Shown: in pieces, positions 26,167 to 35,160 of the stretch
Position numbering within the stretch: position 1 is the first letter of the stretch
Layout: every line of letters starts with the position of its first letter
Source: Variovorax paradoxus
GTDB taxonomy: Bacteria > Pseudomonadota > Gammaproteobacteria > Burkholderiales > Burkholderiaceae_C
DNA: 64,000 bases
Reading direction: 5' to 3'
Assembly: GCF_018614955.1 (NCBI RefSeq)
Contig: NZ_JAGGNV010000066.1
Span: forward strand, 62,001-126,000
Translations under genes and position numbers: made by a program
The notes under the pieces: generated by a model
The model's database searches: none
Told to the model about the DNA's origin: nothing
Seen by the model: only the letters and a program-made list of their open reading frames with translations

Positions 26167-27411
26167 ATGCAAAGCAAGCTGTCTAACCAGAACCGCCGCC
26201 GCCTCTGGCCCGCCGTGACCGGCATCACTGCAGCGGTCGCGATCGCCTGCGCGGCACTCGTGCTCGGCTTGCCGAGCTTCAAGGCCGAGGCCAACAATGC
26301 GCCCGCGGCCGACGCCCCGCGCGCCACGCCGGTGTCGGTGGCCACGGTGGCCGCGACCGACGTCAACACCTGGGACGAGTTCTCTGGCCGGCTCGAGGCG
26401 GTCGAGCGGGTCGACGTGCGTTCCCGCGTGGCCGGCGCCGTGCAGGCGGCCCATTTCCGCGAAGGTTCGCTGGTCAAGCAGGGCGACCTGCTGATCACGA
26501 TCGATCCCGCGCCCTACGCGGCCGAGGTCGAGCGCGCCGAAGCGCAGGTGGCCTCGGCCCAGGCGCGCGTGTCCTTCACGCGCAGCGAGCAGGAGCGCGC
26601 ACGCCGCCTGTGGGAAGAGAAGGCCATTGCCCAGCGCGAGCTCGACGAGCGCATCAACGCCGGCCGCGAGGCCGAAGCCAACCTGCGCGCGTCACAGGCT
26701 TCGCTGCAAAGCGCACGGCTGAACCTGGGCTATACCCAGGTGCGCGCGCCGGTGGCCGGGCGCATTGGCAAGATCGAAGTGACGGTGGGCAACCTGGTCG
26801 CGGCCGGCCCCGGCGCGCCGGTGCTCACCACGCTGGTGTCGGTGAGCCCGATCTACGCGAGCTTCGATGCCGACGAGCAGGTCGTGGTCAAGGCGCTGAA
26901 GGACCTGCCCGGCGGCGCCAGCGCGCGCGCCAAGCTCGAAGGCATCCCGGTCCAGATGGGCACCGCCGGCCTGGAAGGCACGCCCTACGAAGGCAAGCTG
27001 CAGCTGATCGACAACCAGGTCGACGCGAAGAGCGGCACGGTGCGCGTGCGCGCCGCCTTCGACAACAAGGACGGCGCGCTGATCCCCGGCCAGTTCGCCC
27101 GCATCCGCATGGGCCAGTCCCGCAGCGAGAGCGCGGTGCTGGTCAACGAACGCGCGGTCGGCACCGACCAGAACAAGAAGTTCGTGATGGTCGTCGACGC
27201 CGACAACAAGACCGTGTACCGCGAAGTCACGCTGGGCGCATCGGTCAACGGCCTGCGTGTCGTCACCAAGGGCCTGAAGGCCGGCGAACGCGTCGTGGTC
27301 AACGGCCTGCAGCACGTGCGCCCCGGCGCGCTGGTGGCGCCGCAGGCAGTCACCATGGACGCCAAGGCCGAAGTGCAGCCGCAGCGCGTGGCGGCCGCAG
27401 CGAAGTCCTGA
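26167..27411 (+). CDS. RND efflux periplasmic adaptor subunit (MexE/AcrA type)
   Basis: A 414-residue membrane-fusion protein. An N-terminal membrane anchor or signal lies at about residues 13-34. The lipoyl halves are VERVDVRSRVAGAVQAAHFR and LNLGYTQVRAPVAGRIGKIE, separated by a coiled-coil hairpin (about residues 120-180), followed by the beta-barrel and membrane-proximal domains. There is no lipobox, unlike AcrA. An AAAGGA ribosome site precedes ATG 26167. The RND pump gene follows after 27 bases. In the 144-base gap before the gene a weak hairpin (26029-26041) with a T5 run may separate it from the hydrolase-like gene. Confidence 0.94.
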   Translation: MQSKLSNQNRRRLWPAVTGITAAVAIACAALVLGLPSFKAEANNAPAADAPRATPVSVATVAATDVNTWDEFSGRLEAVERVDVRSRVAGAVQAAHFREGSLVKQGDLLITIDPAPYAAEVERAEAQVASAQARVSFTRSEQERARRLWEEKAIAQRELDERINAGREAEANLRASQASLQSARLNLGYTQVRAPVAGRIGKIEVTVGNLVAAGPGAPVLTTLVSVSPIYASFDADEQVVVKALKDLPGGASARAKLEGIPVQMGTAGLEGTPYEGKLQLIDNQVDAKSGTVRVRAAFDNKDGALIPGQFARIRMGQSRSESAVLVNERAVGTDQNKKFVMVVDADNKTVYREVTLGASVNGLRVVTKGLKAGERVVVNGLQHVRPGALVAPQAVTMDAKAEVQPQRVAAAAKS

Positions 27412-27438
27412 GCACAGGGCGCTCTCTAGAGAATCATC

Positions 27439-30400
27439 ATGAATCTATCCAAGTTCTTCATCGACCGGCCGATCTTCGCGGGGGTGCTGTCGCTCCTGAT
27501 GCTGATCTCCGGCCTGATCGCGCTGCGCGGGCTGCCGATCTCCGAATACCCCGAGGTCGCGCCGCCCTCGGTGGTGGTGCGCGCCCAGTACCCGGGCGCC
27601 AATCCCAAGGTGATCGCCGAGACGGTGGCGACGCCGATCGAGGAGCAGATCAACGGCGTCGAGGGCATGCTCTACATGGGCAGCCAGGCGACCACCGACG
27701 GCGTGATGACGCTGACCGTCACCTTCAAGCTCGGCACCGACCCCGACAAGGCGCAGCAACTGGTGCAGAACCGCGTCTCGCAGGCCGAGCCGCGGCTGCC
27801 CGAGGAAGTGCGCCGTCTCGGCGTGACCACGGTCAAGAGCGCGCCCGACCTCACGATGGTGGTCCACCTGGTGTCGCCCAACGACCGCTACGACATGACC
27901 TACCTGCGCAACTACGCGGTGCTCAATGTCAAGGACCGGCTGGCGCGCATCGAGGGTGTGGGCCAGGTGCAGATCTTCGGCGGCGGCGACTACTCGATGC
28001 GCGTCTGGCTCGACCCGCAGAAGGTCGCGCAGCGCGGGCTCTCGGCCAGCGACGTGGTGGCGGCGATCCGCGGCCAGAACATCCAGGCGGCGGCCGGCGT
28101 GGTCGGTGCTTCGCCAGGCCTGCCGGGCGTGGACATGCAGTTGTCCATCAACGCCCAGGGCCGTCTGCAGAGCGAAGAGGAGTTCGGCGACATCATCGTC
28201 AAGAGCGGCGCCGACGGCCAGGTCACGCGGCTGCGCGACATCGGCCGGCTCGAGCTCGGCGCGGCCGACTATTCGCTGCGCTCGCTGCTCAACAACGACG
28301 CGGCGGTCGGCATGGGCGTGTTCCAGGCGCCGGGCTCCAACGCGCTCGACATCTCGGCCAACGTCCGCAAGACGATGCAAGAGATCAACAAGAACATGCC
28401 CGAAGGCGTGGAATACCGCATCGCCTACGACCCGACGCAGTTCGTGCGCGCCTCCATCGAATCGGTGGTGCACACGCTGCTCGAAGCCATCGCGCTGGTG
28501 GTGCTGGTGGTGATCCTGTTCCTGCAGACCTGGCGCGCCTCCATCATTCCGCTGCTGGCCGTGCCGGTGTCGGTGATCGGCACTTTCGCGGTGCTGCACG
28601 TGCTGGGCTTCTCGATCAACGCGCTGTCGCTCTTCGGGCTGGTGCTGGCGATCGGCATCGTGGTGGACGACGCGATCGTGGTGGTCGAGAACGTGGAGCG
28701 CAACATCGAGGCCGGGCTGACGCCGCGCGAGGCCACCTACCGCGCGATGCGCGAAGTGTCCGGGCCGATCATCGCGATCGCGCTGGTGCTGGTGGCGGTG
28801 TTCGTGCCGCTGGCCTTCATCAGCGGCCTCACGGGGCAGTTCTACCGCCAGTTCGCGGTGACCATCGCGATCTCGACCGTGATCTCGGCGATCAATTCGC
28901 TGACGCTGTCGCCCGCGCTCGCCGCGCTGCTGCTGCGCGGGCACGACCAGCCCAAGGACGCGCTGACGCGCGGCATGGACCGGGTCTTCGGCTGGCTGTT
29001 CCGCGGCTTCAACCGCTTCTTCCACCGCGGCGCGGAAGCCTACAGCGGCGGCGTCAAGAACGTCATCTCGCGCAAGACGCTGATGCTGGTGATCTACCTC
29101 GCGCTGGTCGGCGTGACCTTCGGCCTCTTCAAGGCGGTGCCGAGCGGCTTCGTGCCGGCGCAGGACAAGCAGTACCTGATCGGCTTCGCGCAGCTGCCCG
29201 ACGGCGCCACGCTCGACCGCACCGAGGAAGTGATCCATCGCATGGGCGAAATCACCAAGAAGAACCCGAACGTGGAAGACGCGATCGCGTTCCCCGGCCT
29301 GTCGATCAACGGCTTCACCAACAGCTCGAACTCGGGCATCGTGTTCGCGACGCTCAAGCCCTTTGCCGAGCGCCAGCGTGCCGACCAGAGCGGCGGCGCG
29401 GTGGCGGGCCAGCTCAACCAGCAGTTCGCCGGCATCCAGGACGCCTTCATCGTGATGTTCCCACCGCCGCCGGTGGCGGGCCTGGGCACCACGGGCGGCT
29501 TCAAGCTGCAGCTCGAAGACCGCGGCTCGGTCGGCTACGAGCAGATGGACGCGGCGGTCAAGGCCTTCATGACGAAGGCGCGGCAGGCGCCCGAGCTCAC
29601 CGGCATGTTCACGAGCTGGCAGGTCAACGTGCCGCAGCTCTACGCCGACATCGACCGCACCAAGGCGCGCCAGCTCGGCGTGCCGGTGACGGACATCTTC
29701 GACACCATGCAGATCTACCTCGGCAGCCTGTACGCGAACGACTTCAACAAGTTCGGCCGCACGTACAGCGTGCGGGTGCAGGCCGATGCGCCGTACCGCG
29801 CACGCGCCGAAGACGTGGGCCTGCTGAAGGTGCGCTCGAACTCCGGCGAGATGGTGCCGCTCTCGGCGCTGATGAAGGTGAACTCCAGCTTCGGCCCGGA
29901 ACGCGCGATGCGCTACAACGGCTACCTCTCGGCCGATATCAACGGCGGCCCGGCGCCCGGCTTCTCCTCGGGCCAGGCGCAGGACGTGATCGAACGCATC
30001 GCGGCCGAAACGCTGCCCAAGGGCGTGAGCTACGAATGGACCGAGCTGACCTACCAGGAAATCCTGGCGGGCAATTCTGCGGTGCTGGTGTTCCCGCTCG
30101 CGATCCTGCTGGTGTTCCTGGTGCTGGCGGCGCAGTACGAAAGCCTCACGCTGCCGCTGTCGATCATCCTGATCGTGCCGATGGGCCTGCTCGCGGCGAT
30201 GACCGGCGTGTGGATCTCCGGCGGCGACAACAACGTGTTCACGCAGATCGGGCTGATCGTGCTGGTGGGCTTGAGTGCGAAGAACGCGATCCTGATCGTG
30301 GAGTTCGCGCGCGAGCTCGAGTTCGCCGGGCGAACGCCGATCCAGGCCGCGATCGAAGCCAGCCGCCTGCGGCTGCGCCCGATCCTGATGACCTCGCTGG

Positions 30401-30708
30401 CCTTCGTGATGGGTGTGCTGCCGCTGGTGCTGGCGACCGGCGCCGGTTCGGAAATGCGCTCGGCCATGGGCGTGGCAGTGTTCGCCGGGATGATCGGCGT
30501 GACGGCCTTCGGCCTGTTCCTGACGCCGGTGTTCTATGTCGTGCTGCGTCGCCTGACGGGCAATCGCGCGCTCAAGCTGCATGGCCAGGTGCCGCATCTG
30601 GACGACAGCTTCGTCTCGGCCGACCACCCGGCGGCGCCGCCGCATGCGGCGGGCGGCGGCGGTGGCCTGCAGCCTGCACCGGCTTCGCCGCTCAAGTTGC
30701 ATGAATAA
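27439..30708 (+). CDS. RND multidrug efflux permease (HAE1 family, MexF-like)
   Basis: A 1089-residue proton-driven inner-membrane pump. It begins MNLSKFFIDRPIFAGVLSLL, characteristic of MexF-type HAE1 proteins. Proton-relay Asp residues lie in GIVVDDAIVVVENVERN within TM4, near residue 412. Twelve membrane helices and two large periplasmic loops are evident. The C-terminus has a Pro/Gly/His-rich extension (HPAAPPHAAGGGG) beyond the last helix. It exports small hydrophobic compounds with the adaptor and the outer-membrane channel encoded next to it. Substrates are not predictable. Confidence 0.96.
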   Translation: MNLSKFFIDRPIFAGVLSLLMLISGLIALRGLPISEYPEVAPPSVVVRAQYPGANPKVIAETVATPIEEQINGVEGMLYMGSQATTDGVMTLTVTFKLGTDPDKAQQLVQNRVSQAEPRLPEEVRRLGVTTVKSAPDLTMVVHLVSPNDRYDMTYLRNYAVLNVKDRLARIEGVGQVQIFGGGDYSMRVWLDPQKVAQRGLSASDVVAAIRGQNIQAAAGVVGASPGLPGVDMQLSINAQGRLQSEEEFGDIIVKSGADGQVTRLRDIGRLELGAADYSLRSLLNNDAAVGMGVFQAPGSNALDISANVRKTMQEINKNMPEGVEYRIAYDPTQFVRASIESVVHTLLEAIALVVLVVILFLQTWRASIIPLLAVPVSVIGTFAVLHVLGFSINALSLFGLVLAIGIVVDDAIVVVENVERNIEAGLTPREATYRAMREVSGPIIAIALVLVAVFVPLAFISGLTGQFYRQFAVTIAISTVISAINSLTLSPALAALLLRGHDQPKDALTRGMDRVFGWLFRGFNRFFHRGAEAYSGGVKNVISRKTLMLVIYLALVGVTFGLFKAVPSGFVPAQDKQYLIGFAQLPDGATLDRTEEVIHRMGEITKKNPNVEDAIAFPGLSINGFTNSSNSGIVFATLKPFAERQRADQSGGAVAGQLNQQFAGIQDAFIVMFPPPPVAGLGTTGGFKLQLEDRGSVGYEQMDAAVKAFMTKARQAPELTGMFTSWQVNVPQLYADIDRTKARQLGVPVTDIFDTMQIYLGSLYANDFNKFGRTYSVRVQADAPYRARAEDVGLLKVRSNSGEMVPLSALMKVNSSFGPERAMRYNGYLSADINGGPAPGFSSGQAQDVIERIAAETLPKGVSYEWTELTYQEILAGNSAVLVFPLAILLVFLVLAAQYESLTLPLSIILIVPMGLLAAMTGVWISGGDNNVFTQIGLIVLVGLSAKNAILIVEFARELEFAGRTPIQAAIEASRLRLRPILMTSLAFVMGVLPLVLATGAGSEMRSAMGVAVFAGMIGVTAFGLFLTPVFYVVLRRLTGNRALKLHGQVPHLDDSFVSADHPAAPPHAAGGGGGLQPAPASPLKLHE

Positions 30709-30720
30709 AGAAGGTTGATC

Positions 30721-32205
30721 ATGAAATCCGATTCGAAACTCTTCCGCCCCTGGCGCGCTGCGCTGCTGCCGCTGGTCGCCGCGCTGGTCCTGGTCGGCTG
30801 CGCGACCGCGCCGGCGGAGCTGCCGGCCTTCAACACGCCGGCCCAGTTCAAGGAGCAGGCGGCCCCGCAGGCCGAGGGCACCTGGACGCGCGCGCAGCCG
30901 GCCGAGTCGCAGCCGCGCGGCGAATGGTGGCGCGCCTTCAACGACCCGGTGCTCGACAAGCTCGTCGAGAAGGCCGCGGCCAACAACACCAGCATCCAGT
31001 CCGCCGCTGCGCGCCTGGCCGAGGCGCGGGCCGTGCTGCGCAGCACCGATGCCGATCGCGCACCGCAGGTCGGCTTGGGTGCGGGCGCCAGCCGGCAGGC
31101 CGGCCTGGACCGCAACCAGAGCAACAGGCCCTCCACGCTGATCACGGCCGGCGTCGATTTCTCCTACGAGATCGATCTCTTCGGCCGCCTCTCGCGCGCC
31201 AGCGATGCGGCGCGGCTCGATGCCGAGTCGCGCGAAGGCCTGCTGCAGAGCACGCGCCTGCTGGTCCAGGCCGAAACGGCCCAGACCTACCTCTCGCTGC
31301 GCGCGCTCGATGCCGAGCGCGCGCTGGTGCGCGAAACCGTCGGCGCCTACCGCGACACCCTGCGTCTCGTGCAGCGCCGCAACCAAGCCGGCGATCTCGC
31401 CGAACTCGACGTGGTGCGTGTCGAAACCGAAGTCGCGGCCACCGAGTCCGAAGCGCTGACGCTGGACCGCCGCCGTGCCGAGCTCGAACATGCGCTGGCG
31501 GTGCTGACCGGCGAGACCGCGTCGAGCTTCGCGCTCCCGACGCAGGACTGGTCGACCGCCTTGCCCACCATTCCGGCCGGCGTGCCGGCCACGGTGCTGA
31601 CGCGCCGGCCCGACATCTCGGCCGTGCAGAAGGCCGTGTTCGCGGCCCAGTCCCGCGTCGGCGTGGCGCAGACCGCGTGGTTCCCGAGCATTTCGCTGAC
31701 CGGCGGCGGCGGCTATGCGTCGTCGGAAGCCAGCGACCTCTTCAAGTGGTCGGCGCGGTCCTGGGGCATCGGTGCGCTGCTGGCGCTGCCGCTCTTCGAC
31801 GGTGGACGACGCGAGGCCGGCGTGCAGAGCGCCAATGCGCAGCTCGACGGTGCGCTCGCGAACTACCGTTCGCAGGTGCTCGCTGCCTTCAAGGACGTGG
31901 AAGACCAGCTCGCGTCGCTCCGCATCCTCGAGCAGCAGTCGAGCGTGCAGGGAAGAGCGGTCGCTTCGGCGAGCCGGGCCACGACGCTGTCGGATTCGCG
32001 CTACCGCAACGGGCTGGTCAGCCAGCTCGACCTGCTTGATGCGCGCCGCCAGGAACTGCAGAACCGCCGGCAGGCGCTGCAAGTGCGATCGGCGCAATAC
32101 CAGGCAACGGTCGGATTGGTGCGCGCACTGGGCGGTAGCTGGGAAGCGCCGCAGGCCGTGGGCGCAGCGACGCCGGAGGCAGCGCCGCAGATCGCGACCC
32201 GCTGA
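30721..32205 (+). CDS. RND efflux outer-membrane lipoprotein channel (OprM/NodT family)
   Basis: A 494-residue TolC-like outer-membrane factor. The signal peptide ends in a lipobox, LVLVGC (Cys about residue 23), so it is lipid-anchored. Two OEP repeats follow: the first from WWRAFNDPVLDKLVEKAAAN, the second from the RRPDISAVQKAVFAAQSRVG region, each with long alpha-helical barrel segments. It completes the tripartite pump 12 bases after the permease stop. ATG 30721 is preferred over a TTG two codons earlier because GAAGGT sits just upstream. Confidence 0.94.
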   Translation: MKSDSKLFRPWRAALLPLVAALVLVGCATAPAELPAFNTPAQFKEQAAPQAEGTWTRAQPAESQPRGEWWRAFNDPVLDKLVEKAAANNTSIQSAAARLAEARAVLRSTDADRAPQVGLGAGASRQAGLDRNQSNRPSTLITAGVDFSYEIDLFGRLSRASDAARLDAESREGLLQSTRLLVQAETAQTYLSLRALDAERALVRETVGAYRDTLRLVQRRNQAGDLAELDVVRVETEVAATESEALTLDRRRAELEHALAVLTGETASSFALPTQDWSTALPTIPAGVPATVLTRRPDISAVQKAVFAAQSRVGVAQTAWFPSISLTGGGGYASSEASDLFKWSARSWGIGALLALPLFDGGRREAGVQSANAQLDGALANYRSQVLAAFKDVEDQLASLRILEQQSSVQGRAVASASRATTLSDSRYRNGLVSQLDLLDARRQELQNRRQALQVRSAQYQATVGLVRALGGSWEAPQAVGAATPEAAPQIATR

Positions 32206-32206
32206 G

Positions 32207-32440
32207 TCAGCCGCCGGCGTCCGCTGCGGGCGCCGGCTGCGCGTCGGCCAGCCGGCGCAGCGCGGCAGCGCCCAGCGCCAATGCGCTCGAGTAGCTCGAT
32301 TGCGGCGTGGCGGCCGACTTGAAGCGGCGGTAGAGCATCGCTTCGCCTGCGTCGTCGTCAAGCGCTTCGATCAGGACCCATAAGAATTTTCCTTTCTCGC
32401 GCTCCTCCACCGTGAGCGCCATGTCGCGTATCGCGGGCAT
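32207..32440 (-). CDS. Conserved hypothetical small protein
   Basis: A 77-residue protein starting MPAIRDMALTVEEREKGKFLWVLIEALDDD, then a region around Ser/Tyr (ATPQSSYSSALALGAAALRRL) and a short Ala/Pro tail. It looks like a small cytoplasmic protein; I recall similar proteins in other Burkholderiales but know no function. It converges on the efflux channel gene with one base between stops. The ATG at 32440 is preferred over an adjacent TTG. The following 144 bases up to cobQ contain no cobalamin riboswitch or other recognisable element. Confidence 0.7.
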   Translation of the reverse strand: MPAIRDMALTVEEREKGKFLWVLIEALDDDAGEAMLYRRFKSAATPQSSYSSALALGAAALRRLADAQPAPAADAGG

Positions 32441-32584
32441 CAATCCACTCCCTCATTTGTTGATGAGAGGAGGCTACGAAGCAATGAGGGCGTTTGATGC
32501 AGGCGCGTCCGAAAGCGACGCGCCGAAGCGTGAAGGACTCCGCGAGCGGCCCGAATGGCTGGGGTCGTAGCGGACAATCCGCAG

Positions 32585-34048
32585 ATGATTACAACAACCG
32601 CCAGGGCCCGTTGCGTCATGGTCCTCGGCACCACCAGCGGTGCCGGCAAGAGCTGGCTCGCGACCGCGCTGTGCCGCTGGTATGCGCGCCAAGGCTTCAA
32701 GGTGGCGCCGTTCAAGGCGCAGAACATGAGCAATAACGCACGCGTGGTCGCCGGCGGCGAGATCGGCAGTGCGCAATATTTCCAGGCGCTGGCTGCGCGC
32801 GCCGAACCCGATGTGCGCATGAACCCGCTGCTGTTCAAGCCCGAGCGCGACACGCACAGCCAGGTGGTGCTGATGGGCCGCGTGAGCACCGAGTTGACGG
32901 CACTGCCGTGGCGCGGGCGCAGCGAACGCGTCTGGCCGCAGATCGCGCAGGCGCTCGACGAGCTGCGGGCCGAGAACGACGTGGTGGTGATCGAAGGCGC
33001 CGGTTCGCCGGCCGAGATCAACCTGATGGCGAGCGACATCGTCAACCTGCGCGTGGCGCGGCATGCGCAGGCGCGCTGCCTGCTGGTGACCGACATCGAC
33101 CGCGGCGGCGCCTTCGCGCATCTCTACGGCACCTGGGCGCTGATGCCGGAGGCCGACCGCGCATTGATCAAGGGCTTCGTGCTCAACAAGTTCCGCGGCG
33201 ACGCATCGCTGCTCGCGCCGGCGCCGCAACAGCTGGAAGCGCTCACGCGCATCCCGACCGTCGCGACGCTGCCGATGTGGTGGCAGCACGGGCTGCCGGA
33301 AGAAGACGGTGTCTTCGATGATCGCAGCGTCTCGGCCGGGGAGGTCACCCGCACCATCGCCGTCATCGCCTACCCGCGCATCAGCAACCTCGACGAATTC
33401 CAGCCGCTGAAGAACATCGCCGGCGTGCGCCTGCGCTGGGCGCGCAGTCCGGCCGATGTGGCCGGCGCCGACTGGATCGTGCTGCCCGGTTCCAAGAACA
33501 CCAGCGGCGACCTAGCCTGGCTGCGCGCCCAGGGCCTGGACCGCGCGGTGGCCGCGCATGCGGCGCGCGGCGGCGTGGTGCTCGGCATCTGCGGCGGGCT
33601 GCAGATGCTGGGCGAGGCGCTGATCGATCCGCATGGCGTCGACGGCAATGGGCCCGGCCTCGGCCTGCTGCCGCTGGTCACCGTGTTCGCGGCCGACAAG
33701 ACCGTGCAGCCGCGCGAGGCCCGCTTTGCCGAACTGACCGGCCCCTGGGCCGCGCTCTCCGACGTCGCGGTGCGCGGCTACGAAATCCATCATGGCCAAA
33801 CCGCCCCGCATGCCGCGATGGCGGCCGCCGGCGATCACGCGATGCCAGGGATGCCCGATGAGCTGGCCTGGCAGAACGCCGCCGGCAACGTGCTCGGGCT
33901 CTACCTGCATGGCCTGTTCGAAGACCCGGCTGCGCTGCATGCGCTCTTCGGCGTGGCCGCGCGCACGCTGGACAGCGTGTTCGACGGGCTGGCCGACCAC
34001 ATCGATTCCCACTTTGAAGCGGGCGTGCTGCGCTCCCTGATCGAATGA
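32585..34048 (+). CDS. cobQ: Cobyric acid synthase CobQ
   Basis: A 487-residue glutamine-dependent amidotransferase that amidates four carboxyls of adenosylcobyrinic acid a,c-diamide to give cobyric acid. The N-terminal dethiobiotin-synthetase-like domain has the P-loop GTTSGAGKSWLATALCR and the KAQNMSNNARV motif. The C-terminal class I glutaminase-like domain has the Cys nucleophile in GVVLGICGGLQMLGEA near residue 337 and the His in LYLHGLFED. It overlaps cobT by four bases. It is the only step before nucleotide-loop assembly present in this second cobalamin cluster. Confidence 0.96.
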   Translation: MITTTARARCVMVLGTTSGAGKSWLATALCRWYARQGFKVAPFKAQNMSNNARVVAGGEIGSAQYFQALAARAEPDVRMNPLLFKPERDTHSQVVLMGRVSTELTALPWRGRSERVWPQIAQALDELRAENDVVVIEGAGSPAEINLMASDIVNLRVARHAQARCLLVTDIDRGGAFAHLYGTWALMPEADRALIKGFVLNKFRGDASLLAPAPQQLEALTRIPTVATLPMWWQHGLPEEDGVFDDRSVSAGEVTRTIAVIAYPRISNLDEFQPLKNIAGVRLRWARSPADVAGADWIVLPGSKNTSGDLAWLRAQGLDRAVAAHAARGGVVLGICGGLQMLGEALIDPHGVDGNGPGLGLLPLVTVFAADKTVQPREARFAELTGPWAALSDVAVRGYEIHHGQTAPHAAMAAAGDHAMPGMPDELAWQNAAGNVLGLYLHGLFEDPAALHALFGVAARTLDSVFDGLADHIDSHFEAGVLRSLIE

Positions 34049-35160
34049 CGCTTGAACTCCCTACCGCCCCGAAGCTCGACGACGCTGCGCTTGCAGCGCG
34101 ACTTCAACATCGAATCGACAACAAGACCAAGCCGCTCGGTGCCTTGGGCCGACTGGAGGCGCTGGCCTTGCGGCTGGGCCTGATCCTCGGCAGCGAATCA
34201 CCCGCGCTCGTGGCGCCGCAGATGCTGGTCTGCGCGGGCGACCACGGCCTGGCCGCGCGCGGCGTGTCGGCCTATCCGAGCGATGTGACCTGGCAGATGG
34301 TCGAGAATTTTCTCGCCGGCGGCGCGGCGGTCAGCGTGCTCGCGCGGCAGCACGGCCTCGCGCTGACTGTGGTGGATTGCGGTGTGCGGCATGACTTCGC
34401 CGCCGCCGGGGCGCCCCAAGGCGGCGAAGCCCCCCTCGGGGGGCAGCGAAGCGTGGGGGCCAACAGTTCTGCGCCGCGTGATGGACTTGCGATCCGCAAG
34501 ATCGCGCCGGGCACCGCCGATGCGTCGGTCGGCCCGGCCATGAGCGCGGCGCAGTGCGAGCAGGCGATCGCCAACGGCATCGCGCTCGTGCGCGAGCTGC
34601 CTGGCAACGCGCTGCTGCTGGGCGAGATGGGCATCGGCAATACCTCGGCCGCGTCGCTGCTGCTGGCGCGGCTCACCGGCCTGGACATCGATGCCTGCAC
34701 CGGCAGCGGCACCGGCCTCGATGCCGACGGCGTGGCGCGCAAGCGCCGGCTGCTGCGCGACGTGCTCGCGCTGCATGCCGACGCCGGCACGCCGCTGGCC
34801 GCGCTCGCGGCCTTCGGCGGCTTCGAGATCGCGACCCTGGTCGGCGCCGTGCTGCAGGCCGCGCACGAGCAGCGCGTGATTGTGGTCGACGGCTTCATCG
34901 CGAGCACCGCCGTGCTGGTGGCGCAGGCGCTGCGGCCCCACGTCGTGCAGCGCTGCGTGGCGGCCCACGAATCGGCCGAGCCGGGCCATCGGCTGCTGCT
35001 GGATGCGCTCGGCCTCGATCCGCTGCTGCGCCTGGACCTGCGCCTCGGCGAAGGCTCCGGCGCCGCGCTCGCCTGGCCCTTGCTCGAATCGGCCTGCGCC
35101 ATCCTGCGCGAGATGGCGAGCTTCGAGTCGGCCGGCGTTTCGCAGCGGGACAACACATGA
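34045..35160 (+). CDS. cobT: Nicotinate-nucleotide--dimethylbenzimidazole phosphoribosyltransferase, with in-frame repeat
   Basis: A 371-residue CobT, which makes alpha-ribazole phosphate from the lower-ligand base and nicotinate mononucleotide. Conserved segments include KPLGALGRLEALALRLGLI, VCAGDHGLAARGVSAYPSDV, GEMGIGNTSAASLLLARLTG, FGGFEIATLVGAVLQAA and LDLRLGEGSGAALAWPLLE with the catalytic Glu. It is about 20 residues longer than usual: residues 120-139 are encoded by a dispersed repeat inserted between VVDCGVRHDF and the LAIRKIAPGT motif. The frame and all motifs are preserved. It overlaps cobQ and cobS by four bases. Confidence 0.95.
   Translation: MTLELPTAPKLDDAALAARLQHRIDNKTKPLGALGRLEALALRLGLILGSESPALVAPQMLVCAGDHGLAARGVSAYPSDVTWQMVENFLAGGAAVSVLARQHGLALTVVDCGVRHDFAAAGAPQGGEAPLGGQRSVGANSSAPRDGLAIRKIAPGTADASVGPAMSAAQCEQAIANGIALVRELPGNALLLGEMGIGNTSAASLLLARLTGLDIDACTGSGTGLDADGVARKRRLLRDVLALHADAGTPLAALAAFGGFEIATLVGAVLQAAHEQRVIVVDGFIASTAVLVAQALRPHVVQRCVAAHESAEPGHRLLLDALGLDPLLRLDLRLGEGSGAALAWPLLESACAILREMASFESAGVSQRDNT
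34402..34461 (+). repeat. Dispersed palindromic repeat, copy inside cobT
   Basis: A 60-base copy of the repeat also found at 2767-2842 and 51585-51671. It holds GGGGCGCCCC, the shared core GCCCCAAGGCGGC (34413-34425), the perfect 7-bp stem GCCCCCC/GGGGGGC (34429-34435 and 34438-34444) and the terminal GCGTGGGGGCC. Its length is a multiple of three, so it adds 20 codons without a frameshift. Confidence 0.8.

Noticed and set aside
26610..30704. Long plus-strand frame overlapping the adaptor and pump genes in another phase
   Set aside because: Arg/Ala/Gly-rich low-complexity translation, no domain, entirely within two well-supported genes.
27445..32361. Very long minus-strand open frame (over 1600 codons) antisense to the RND efflux genes
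   Set aside because: The codons are the complement of GC-rich sense codons; the translation is His/Arg/Asp-rich without any recognisable motif, and the plus strand carries unmistakable RND genes.
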